From: Stramenopiles sp. TOSAG23-2
Lineage: Eukaryota > Sar
NCBI GenBank assembly: GCA_900128395.1
Contig: LT649639.1
Coordinates: 1-17,523 of the forward strand
Direction: 5' to 3'
DNA length: 17,523 nucleotides
This document shows positions 8,543 through 16,391 of this stretch, one piece after another. The notes below the pieces were generated by a model, which saw only the letters and a list, made by a program, of their open reading frames with translations, did no database searches and had not been told where the DNA came from. The first letter of the stretch is position 1. Every line of letters starts with the position of its first letter. A program made the position numbers and the translations under genes.

Positions 8543-11394
8543 ATGTCAGCTGCAAAAGCGTTAAAAACAAAATATAAGAAAGAATTTCCAAAAGGTACGC
8601 CAATAGTATGTGCATGTGAAAAAGGACGTTTTGAGGATGTGAAATTATTGATTATAGGCCATGTGATGAAAATGATATTCGATTCGGTCGTTCAGATAAA
8701 TTAAAGATTAAATACAAAGAAGAATTTCCACGCAAAACGCCATTAGTATGTGCATGTGAAAAAGGACGTTTTGAGGATGTGAAATTATTGATTATAGGCC
8801 ATAATGATGTGAATGGTAGTAATGGTAATAATAATAATAATATGACATTGGAAGAATACGTGAATCAAGTCGGTAAAACTAGTTATGGTTATGAATATAT
8901 ACCTTTAATGATAGCTGCATACTACGAACATTTCCAAATAGTTAAATATTTAATTGAACAAGGAGAAGCTGATCCTAATATTGCAAATATTTATGGATCG
9001 AATGCATTACATTTAGCAGCAGCTAATAACAAAAATACGAACATTTCCAAATAGTTAAATATTTAATTGAACAAGGAGAAGCTGATCCTAATATTGCAGA
9101 TAGTATTGGATGGAATGCATTACATTATGCAGCATATTATAACAAAAAGGATACGGAGTTGATTGAGTTCTTATTAACTAATATGTCTCTTACTAGCAAA
9201 GAAAAGAAGAACATCGGGGGATCCACTCCCCTGGACTTGGCATATGATAATAAAAGTCCAATTAAACAAAAGATCATTGATCTTATACGTCAAAAAGATG
9301 GAAAAGCAAATTATTATGATGAAAATGGCAATAAAGTAGGAAAAGGTAAAGGTGATTTAAATACCACAAACAACAAACAACAACAACAACAACAAAAGAA
9401 TAACAATAATGATAACAATAATAATAATAACAACAACAACAATCAAGACCAAAATCATTTATCAGTACAAAAACAGGATACCAATGATGACGAGACTAAA
9501 GAAGGAGAGATTAATGAGGTTAGGAAAAACCAAGGAGATATGACTATTGGTAGTGTCCGTAATAAACTATCATTCACCAATGAAGATAAAGCATTAATAT
9601 TGCAATTATTTCAAAACGCATCTAAATATGCAACAAAAGAAGCACTTGAGCATATTACATTATTATACGGTGAAAATTCAGAGCAAGTTAAACATTTAAT
9701 CAAATTAATAAATAGTGATGCAAATTTAAGCAATTATTATACCGCATTCAATATAACTTTGTCATGTAAGTATACCAACAATCATACACACGCATACAAT
9801 ATACAATAAAATGCTAACCTTTTATAATATATATCATATATAATATTTTAATTCAACAGGCATATTTGAAAAGGTAAAATTAATGGACCTTACGAATTTA
9901 GGAAGGAAGGAATTAACAAGTGGTGACACATTGGTTGCATTTAGTGGTGATTGGCTATTACATGGTATAGAAGTTGTGTTGGAACATAGCCATATCCCAT
10001 TCGGTAAAACAGTATTGAAAGCTATAGAACAAGGTGTTGATTATGCTCGAGGTGAAAAATACAAAGATATGATGAAAAAAGTAGCAGAATATGAAACAAA
10101 TGATTATGAAAAATTAGTCAAATCAGTCAGTCGAATTGTTACTGATAAATTGCGGAAGGATATTATTAAACCAAATCATCCAGATAAAGAAACATCAATA
10201 TGCAAGAAAATAGGTAGTTGGGCAAGTAAAATTGGAAATGAAATTTTAGGTGCTACCAAGGAAAGTGGACCAACGTTTTCACATCATTTAGATAAAGATG
10301 GTATTGCAGATGCGTTAGGAGTTGTAGTTGCTATGGTGACTGAAAGTAAAATCGAAGGCCAGGATGAAAAACCAACGCGAGAACTTAGTGCAATGGAGAA
10401 AAGGGATCGCATGGTAGAATTTGCGATTGAAGCACGGAAAAAACGTAAACAAAAGAAAGTGATTGTATTGCGTGAATCTGTATTTAATTATGGCAATAAT
10501 AATAATAATATTAATAATAACAAGAAAAGCAAGACAAATGTAAAAGATAATAATTCAACTAATGTATTATCAACAAGCAATGTGAGTGTTAATCTTGTTT
10601 CAAATACAAATATTATTATAGGTGAACTTGAAGCGGTAAAAGAAAAATTGAAATTGAAAGATGAAGAAAATCAAAAGATGCAAGAACAAATCAAAGCAGT
10701 ACAAAAAACGGTACCAACGGCAAAAAAAAATAAAGAAGAATTAAAAGTGTTGAAGCAACAATTGAAATTGAAAGATGAAGAAAATCAAAAGATGCAAGAA
10801 CAAATCAAATCAGTACAAAAAACGGTACCAACGGCAAAAAAAAATAAAGAAGAATTAAAAGCATTAAAACAACAAATGAAATTGAAAGATGAAGAAATTC
10901 GAAAGATGCAAGAACAAATCAAAGCAGCACAAGAAACGGTACCAACAGCAAAAGAAAATAAAGAAGAATTAAAAGCATTAAAGCAACAATTGAAATTGAA
11001 AGATGAAGAAAATCAAAAGATGCAAAAACAAATCAAAGCAATACAAGAAACTGCACCAACAGATAAAGAAAAGAAAAAGTTAAAAAAACTGCTTAAAGAA
11101 GATGACGGCGACCAAGTCCTATTGAAAAGACCAGGAACAGATGCTAATTTAGTCAATATAATGAAAGATATGGAACGACGAAATCAAAAGCAAGAAGAAA
11201 GAATAAAACGTCTAGAACAGTTATTGATGGCAAACGGTTTAGACAGTGTTAACGAAGGAGATAAATATACAGATAAGGAAAAACAACAAAAATTTCCAGA
11301 ATTATTAACACGGCAAGCAAAAAAACAAGAGGACGGTAAAAATGTACAAGATGCAAATTTATCTGAATTACTCAAAGAAGATTACTACTCCTAA
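8543..11394 (+). CDS. Ankyrin-repeat, Q/N-rich, coiled-coil protein with two frame breaks and one intron
   Basis: Not a family I recognise as a whole. ATG at 8543 follows an in-frame stop. The ankyrin section runs in three successive frames: 8543-8662, 8663 to about 9035, and about 9036-9765. Each change equals one missing base. After an intron (9766-9859) the frame continues to the TAA at 11392-11394. Allowing for two lost bases the product would be about 919 residues. Parts in order: ankyrin repeats (about 13-250; TPLVCACEKGRFEDVKLL, NALHYAAY, TPLDLAYD), a Gln/Asn tract (about 277-302), a helical region of unknown type spanning the exon junction (about 330-590), a short Asn run, four 38-residue coiled-coil repeats (664-815), and a further coiled coil near 842-870. 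No TM or signal peptide. As read, translation from the ATG stops after 53 codons, so it is either a decaying gene or carries sequence errors. Confidence 0.72.
8582..8802 (+). repeat. Internal tandem duplication in first ankyrin unit (140-nt offset)
   Basis: Bases 8604-8662 and 8744-8802 are identical over 59 nt, with weaker similarity extending back to 8582 and 8722. Both encode the same ankyrin helix pair (VCACEKGRFEDVKLLIIGH). The offset is 140, one base short of 47 codons, and the frame changes exactly where the identity ends. Confidence 0.9.
8923..9098 (+). repeat. Second internal tandem duplication in ankyrin region (113-nt offset)
   Basis: Bases 8923-8985 and 9036-9098 are identical over 63 nt and both encode the helix around HFQIVKYLIEQGEADPNIA when read in the right frame. 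The offset is 113, one base short of 38 codons. The second frame break lies just before the second copy, in the run AAAAAT at 9031-9036. Confidence 0.9.
9766..9859 (+). other. Spliceosomal intron in the ankyrin gene
   Basis: This 94-nt intron begins GTAAGT and ends TTCAACAG. Splicing completes a split codon (T|GC, Cys, phase 1) and joins the frame ending at 9809 to the one containing 9883-11394. The intron body is AT-rich and contains the in-frame TAA that ends the unspliced reading. Confidence 0.85.
10627..11082 (+). repeat. Four 114-nt tandem repeats encoding a 38-residue coiled-coil unit
   Basis: The units are 10627-10740, 10741-10854, 10855-10968 and 10969-11082. Each encodes a charged helix around LKLKDEENQKMQEQIKA followed by a Pro-containing break (TVPTAK or similar). 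The first three are the most alike; the fourth diverges at its 3' end. 38 residues is not a whole number of heptads, and each Pro should interrupt the helix, so this looks like a chain of short rods rather than one long coiled coil. Confidence 0.92.
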
Positions 11395-11558
11395 ATTACT
11401 TAAAAAGCGAAAGTATCATTTTATTTTACGAAGTATTAAAAAAAAAACGTGCGTGGAGTTTGTGGAAAGATTGAAATACTTCTCGGTTTAGTGGGGTCCA
11501 TACATTAGTAAATATAAATATAATTAGTGTGTGTCAAATATGGATAAGCAAAAATCGT

Positions 11559-11580
11559 CTGGCATGTTTAGGAATGCCAG
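11559..11580 (+). repeat. 7-bp hairpin followed by a T run
   Basis: CTGGCAT (11559-11565) pairs with ATGCCAG (11574-11580) across an 8-nt loop; seven Ts follow at 11593-11599. It lies 165 bases after the ankyrin gene stop, so it may be a 3'-UTR or 3'-end element. Function unproven. Confidence 0.55.
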
Positions 11581-11992
11581 GAATGCAGTCCATTTTTTTA
11601 AAGTTTCATAATAATAAAGCTTTGACTTGCATGTCGTTGTAATTCTATTTACAACACATCACATAATAAAAAAAATTTATTTAAAAAAATCATCCTATTA
11701 GGATAATCCTAATGGCAATATTTGGGGAAACTTCGATTTATCAAATATTAATATTTTGTATACTAGTTATATTATTATGCTATTAAAAAAATTTTAACTC
11801 ATGATTCCCCTCCCTCCGTAAATATTCCCATCTATTTTATCCCTAATAGGTTTTTTGAATAAATCATCAGGAAATATAAAAAATGCCAACAAAGTTGCGA
11901 GGATCCTGCATTATATTTGGTATTTTAAGTATAATATTGTTTAATCGTATTGTATCTTCTGTAGTGTTTTTAAGTATAAAATTGTTGGTGAT

Positions 11993-12039
11993 TAAGGAGA
12001 AATAAGAGAGCCCCTACTATATATATATATTTCTCCTTA
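11993..12039. repeat. 12-bp perfect inverted repeat upstream of PR65
   Basis: TAAGGAGAAATA at 11993-12004 is the exact reverse complement of TATTTCTCCTTA at 12028-12039, with a 23-nt loop. It lies about 170 bases before the PR65 ATG, in probable promoter or 5' leader. Confidence 0.7.
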
Positions 12040-12209
12040 TTACTAATGATGGATGGAAAAGGTAGAAATATATTCAAACCAACAATATAGTACGAGAGAT
12101 AATATTCAGATATATCGTCGAGAAAAATAAAGAACTTAGTAAATAAAGATATTATATCTAGATAAATATATATAAAAGAAAAAATATTTTTTAGAGAAAA
12201 AGTTTTAAA

Positions 12210-14000
12210 ATGTCGGAACAAATGGACATTGATGGTGAAAATGAGAATAATAATAATAATGGCAATAGTGAACTATATCCAATAGCTGTCTTAATTGATG
12301 AATTAAAATCAGATGATGATGCTGCACGTTTGCGTAGTGTGCAAGCATTGGTGCGAATCGGGAATGCATTGGGTCCCGATCGCACACGCAATGAATTAAT
12401 ACCATTTGTAACAGAATCATGTGATGATAGTGATGATATATTAAAAGCACTTGCTGAATCAATAAGTAAATTAATACCAACCGTTGGTGGGGAAGAATAT
12501 GCATATACGTTATTACAACCAGTGGAAAATTTATGCCTTGTGGAAGATAGTGGTGTACGTGAATCTGCAATTAAAACATTTAAAATTATTGCAGATGCAA
12601 TGCCAAGTGAACATCATAGTTTGCATATGGCACCATTAATACGGAGTCTATGCGATCAAGATTGGTTTACCTCACGTATAAGTGCTGCATTAGCAATACC
12701 AAAAGCATATGAAAAAGCAAATGAGGATGAGAACGTACGAAATGAATATATTCAACAATTTCAAAAATTATGTACTGATGATACGCCAATGTGCCGACGT
12801 GCTGCATGTAAAGCGTTGGCGGAATTGGTGGAATTTGTTCCACCATCAATTGCATTGACCTCGTTATTGCCATTGTTTGAACAATTAGTACAAGATGATC
12901 AAGATAGTGTGAAATTATTATGTATCGATGTTTGCGTTGCGTTGGCAAAGAATTTACAAGATGATGTTGTTGGGGAAAATATTGTCCCACAAGCATTGAA
13001 AATTGCAAATGATCAAAGTTGGCGTGTACGTTGGAGCGTAGCAAATAAAATTGTATCATTATGTGAAGCATTAGGGAAAGAAGTGACGGAGAAAGATATC
13101 ACGCCAATTTTCAAACGTTTTTTGGAAGATACAGAACCGGAAGTACGTAGTGTTGCCGCATCGAAAGTTGCTGGTGTAGCACAATTAATGAATCCATTAG
13201 TAGTGATCGATGTTATTGTACCAATTGTGAAAATTATGATTAATGATGCAAGTGAACATGTACGAATTGCAATGGCTGGAAGTATCATGGGATTAGCACC
13301 TGTATTAGGAAAAGAGCGTACGATAGAACATTTATTACCATTATTTTTACAATTTTTAAAAGATCAAAATTGCGATGTGCGTTTGAATATTATTTCCAAT
13401 TTACAAAGTGTCAATACAATTGTTGGTGTTGATTTATTATCACAATCATTATTACCAGCAATTGTTGAATTGGCGGAGGATAGGCAATGGCGTGTACGTT
13501 TAGCAATTATTGATTACATACCATTATTAGCATCTGCATTAGGGGTAGAATTTTTCAATGAAAAGCTAAGTGCATTATGCATGACATGGTTAGGTGATAA
13601 TGTATATTCAATACGAGAAGCAGCAGTGAAAAATTTAAGTGAATTGACGAAAGTATTTGGTATAGAATGGAGTGCAGAAAATATTGTACCAAAAGTCATG
13701 TTATTATATGGACATTCGAATTATTTATTTCGTTTAACTGCATTAGCATCTGTACAAGCATTAAGTACCGTACATAGTAAACAAGTATTGCAAACACAAA
13801 TGTTGCCATTAGTTATCAGAGCAACACAAGATCCAGTTCCAAACATACGTTTTAACGTAGCAAAAACATTAAAAGAATTGAGTAAACGAGTAGATCAAGA
13901 AGATGTAGAAAGTCATATTAAACCTGCATTAAATAATTTAGCAAATGACAAAGATATAGATGTTTGCTATTTTGCAAAAGATGCATTAGCAGTTTGTTGA
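12210..14000 (+). CDS. PPP2R1A: PP2A regulatory subunit A (PR65 scaffold)
   Basis: 596 residues against 589 in human. This is the HEAT-repeat scaffold that clamps the PP2A catalytic subunit through its C-terminal repeats and the B subunit through its N-terminal ones. After a short acidic/Asn-rich N-terminus the match to PR65 begins at LYPIAVLIDELKSDD and continues through ERTR-like DRTRNELIPF, DWFTSR, DQSWRVRW, EVRSVAASKV and the closing DIDVCYFAKDALAV. Regular helix pairs with D-x-x-x-x-V-R turns fill the whole length, consistent with the usual 15 HEAT repeats. ATG at 12210, TGA stop, no intron seen. The catalytic partner is encoded on the other strand at 2137-3213. Convergent with RPC6 downstream. 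Nothing suggests loss of function. Confidence 0.96.
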   Translation: MSEQMDIDGENENNNNNGNSELYPIAVLIDELKSDDDAARLRSVQALVRIGNALGPDRTRNELIPFVTESCDDSDDILKALAESISKLIPTVGGEEYAYTLLQPVENLCLVEDSGVRESAIKTFKIIADAMPSEHHSLHMAPLIRSLCDQDWFTSRISAALAIPKAYEKANEDENVRNEYIQQFQKLCTDDTPMCRRAACKALAELVEFVPPSIALTSLLPLFEQLVQDDQDSVKLLCIDVCVALAKNLQDDVVGENIVPQALKIANDQSWRVRWSVANKIVSLCEALGKEVTEKDITPIFKRFLEDTEPEVRSVAASKVAGVAQLMNPLVVIDVIVPIVKIMINDASEHVRIAMAGSIMGLAPVLGKERTIEHLLPLFLQFLKDQNCDVRLNIISNLQSVNTIVGVDLLSQSLLPAIVELAEDRQWRVRLAIIDYIPLLASALGVEFFNEKLSALCMTWLGDNVYSIREAAVKNLSELTKVFGIEWSAENIVPKVMLLYGHSNYLFRLTALASVQALSTVHSKQVLQTQMLPLVIRATQDPVPNIRFNVAKTLKELSKRVDQEDVESHIKPALNNLANDKDIDVCYFAKDALAVC

Positions 14001-14424
14001 GACAAGGTATATACTGTCTGTGTGCGTTGGTGAAAATTAAGTCGTAAAAAAAATATCTTGAGAGAGAGACATATTTGTGTGTGAACAAGTGAAGAAACAT
14101 ATTTTTTGTTTTCATAAAACCAAAACTTTTAAAAATCAAAAATATAATTTTTAATATTTCGTTAACATAAAATATATATGACATATTACGATTATGAGAA
14201 TATCATCACACTAGTGTGAGATAGATTATTTCAAGAGTTATTTTATTCTTTTGAAGAGTTCGTTAGGAATTATCATATGAGTAAATTAAAAATAAATTAT
14301 GCATAAACTAAATTATATAAATACTACGCGCGTGTAATCATCCTTTGACTCGCTTTTATATGTACCTTTAAGTCGTACACATTATTTGTTTTATGATACC
14401 AGGTACTGATACGAAGCGTACATT
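14001..14424. other. Convergent 3' intergenic spacer with a 14-bp palindrome
   Basis: These 424 bases lie between the PR65 and RPC6 stop codons. They are AT-rich, with no ORF worth calling. A perfect palindrome, TCACACTAGTGTGA, sits at 14206-14219, roughly midway between the two genes, and could form a short hairpin in transcripts from either strand. Confidence 0.6.
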
Positions 14425-15618
14425 TTACCATGAAGTTAAATCCATACTATCTGCTTCTGATTTAATAAATGAATTATTCGTCCTACTATTACTACTAGTA
14501 GTAGTAGTAGTAGTAGTGGTAGTTGTTGTTGTTGTTACATGATTCCCATTCATATTGTGATTGAATGTATTATTATTATTCATTACACCATTTGTTGTCG
14601 TTAAATCAATCATCATATCATTACGATTGTTGTTATTATTATTATTCATATTGTTATTCATTGCAAGTGGATCTTCATTTGGATCAAAATTATTATTAAA
14701 ATGATCGATTTCCATATCTTCCTCACGTGTGACACCCATACCTAACCATCGATCCATATATTTGCATGTATATGGTGAGATAATACCATGTTCCGTGCAT
14801 TCATTCATCAAATGGCAACGTGAACATGGGCTTATGCTTAAATCTAACCGTGATGCTTTCCCAAATGGCTCTGGTCTTACACGGAATTTACATTTCACAC
14901 CATCTTCCACACGAGTTGATGGTTCTAATGGTTCAATTTTTCCATCAAAATATAATGTATCCAAAATTTCTAATATATTTTCAATATTTAAACTAACTTG
15001 TAAAATTTGTTTATACCTAGCATCGGAGTCAAATTCAATTTGAACATCTTCCGCTGACATTGCTTCTTTTTTACTCATTGAAAATAAAATGATGTTACGT
15101 AAACGTTCAACAAATTCTTCATCAAATTCACTATCTGTATACCATGGACCACCAGTAACATCACGATGTGGTTCAATATTTGCTAACATATATAATTTAC
15201 GTGTCTTATATGCAACGGATTTCACGCCTTTCACTAATCCATTGTTGATTAATTTTTTCAATGCTTTGTCTACGCGTTGTTTCATTAAATTCGTTTTCAA
15301 TCGTATATCACGTACCCATATACCATAATTTCCACTTTCCTCGATTTTACTATATACAGTTTGTATTTCTACGTCTGTCATAACAGCACATAATTTTTTC
15401 GCTCGATCTGCTTCTACAAATTTACAAAGTGGATCATTTGGATTGCCTTGCAATTCAATGCGCCTAGCTTGTAACAATTGATTGACAAATTGCATTACAT
15501 CTTGATTCTGTGATAAGGATGATAATTTTATACCATTTGGATAACGTTGTATCATATTTAATAATGCATTTGCATTCGATGGTGTAGTGGTTGGCTCTGC
15601 TATCATGGATGCCATCAT
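14425..15618 (-). CDS. POLR3F: DNA-directed RNA polymerase III subunit RPC6 (RPC39/Rpc34)
   Basis: Pol III-specific subunit of the RPC3/RPC6/RPC7 subcomplex, needed for promoter opening and contact with TFIIIB; nuclear. 397 residues against 316 in human. Tandem winged-helix domains occupy roughly 15-75 and 80-150, with family blocks GNYGIWVRDIRLKTNL, VKSVAYKTRKLYML and the diagnostic DVTGGPWYTDSEFDEEFV. A third winged helix (about 180-230) carries ILDTLYFDGKIE. The C-terminal Fe-S motif C265-x2-C268-x5-C274-x10-C285 has the same spacing as the human protein and is followed by CKYMDRWL. The last 100 or so residues are an added low-complexity tail (Asn runs, a Thr run of about 13, acidic end) not found in human RPC6. 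ATG at 15618, with a second ATG directly after it. No intron seen. Confidence 0.94.
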   Translation of the reverse strand: MMASMIAEPTTTPSNANALLNMIQRYPNGIKLSSLSQNQDVMQFVNQLLQARRIELQGNPNDPLCKFVEADRAKKLCAVMTDVEIQTVYSKIEESGNYGIWVRDIRLKTNLMKQRVDKALKKLINNGLVKGVKSVAYKTRKLYMLANIEPHRDVTGGPWYTDSEFDEEFVERLRNIILFSMSKKEAMSAEDVQIEFDSDARYKQILQVSLNIENILEILDTLYFDGKIEPLEPSTRVEDGVKCKFRVRPEPFGKASRLDLSISPCSRCHLMNECTEHGIISPYTCKYMDRWLGMGVTREEDMEIDHFNNNFDPNEDPLAMNNNMNNNNNNNRNDMMIDLTTTNGVMNNNNTFNHNMNGNHVTTTTTTTTTTTTTSSNSRTNNSFIKSEADSMDLTSW

Positions 15619-16298
15619 AAAAATATATAGATATTATATAGCTATATAATTAATAATAATCTCTTCAATTTGTGGTGGGGTAGGGGGGGGAAAAAAAAAT
15701 TAAATATTGACAAAAGATACAACAAAAGAAAAAGAAGAAACAATATTATATGTTTACTATCGTTTTCCAAAGGGGATATATATCTATACTGTATCAAAAA
15801 TATGTTATAAATGGGAAAAAATTGCAATATTTTGGATATGGAGCAAAGTGTTGTTGCTTTTACTTCTCGTTTTTAATCGATTTTTTGATGAAAGTTTTGG
15901 TAATTTTTGTGGTTTGTTTGTTTTCGCGTTCGAACGTGGAAAATCTCGTCCTGCCGCCTATCAAATTACCCGTACACATAATTTATACTTGAATGGGAAA
16001 TTATAGATCTATATATATCTATACCATAGTTCAAAAACTTGGTGTATTCACTGGAGTGGTATATTACGTCACATAGCATGGTATATAATGGTATTACTAG
16101 ATTATATTTATTTGGCCGGCTTCGTACTTATTATATACTAAATATTATAATATATTCTATCAAACATTTACAATGGTATGTCTATCTTGTATGCTATATC
16201 AATCGTATATATAGCAGGTGAATACTGTGGACCAGGTTTTTTTTATTAGTAGTTAAAAAGCGACCCAAAAATAATAAAAAAAGAAGAATTAAACCAAG

Positions 16299-16331
<33 letters not shown>

Positions 16332-16391
16332 GGATGAAGAAATGAAAACAGAAGACATATGATTCTACAAGTTGGTAATACGTAGGCGAAG
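15619..16391. other. Divergent intergenic region
   Basis: This 773-base spacer lies between the RPC6 start and the membrane-protein start. It includes a G run near 15680-15688, AT stretches near 16005-16022 and a GATA microsatellite at 16301-16331. A short ATG ORF of 10 codons begins at 16330 and ends before the membrane-protein ATG, a possible uORF if the transcript covers it. The ORF at about 15707-16006 has a non-ATG start and no recognisable domain. Confidence 0.5.
16301..16331 (+). repeat. (GATA)n microsatellite
   Basis: About 7.75 perfect GATA units, 61 bases upstream of the membrane-protein ATG. Likely length-polymorphic; function unknown. Confidence 0.9.

Larger units (their letters stand above)
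11395..12209. other. Intergenic spacer between ankyrin gene and PR65
   Basis: This 815-base AT-rich spacer lies between two head-to-tail genes. It contains two good inverted repeats (11559-11580 and 11993-12039), a 13-nt near-palindrome ATCCTATTAGGAT at 11692-11704, and an inverted pair GTTGTAA/TTACAAC near 11635-11655. No ORF or known RNA gene is seen. It should contain the 3' end of the upstream gene and the promoter of PR65. Confidence 0.5.

Noticed and set aside
8663-8695. 33-nt GT-AG intron that would fix the first ankyrin frame break
   Set aside because: Removing it leads straight into a stop codon, and it is far shorter than the two supported introns.
9024-9040. Programmed -1 frameshift site in the ankyrin gene
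   Set aside because: The run AAC AAA AAT does not fit X XXY YYZ at the first position, and the position at a duplication edge favours an indel or misassembly.
15707-16006. Plus-strand ORFs upstream of the membrane-protein gene
   Set aside because: The longer one starts with TTG, neither has a recognisable domain, and they lie in the RPC6 promoter region.
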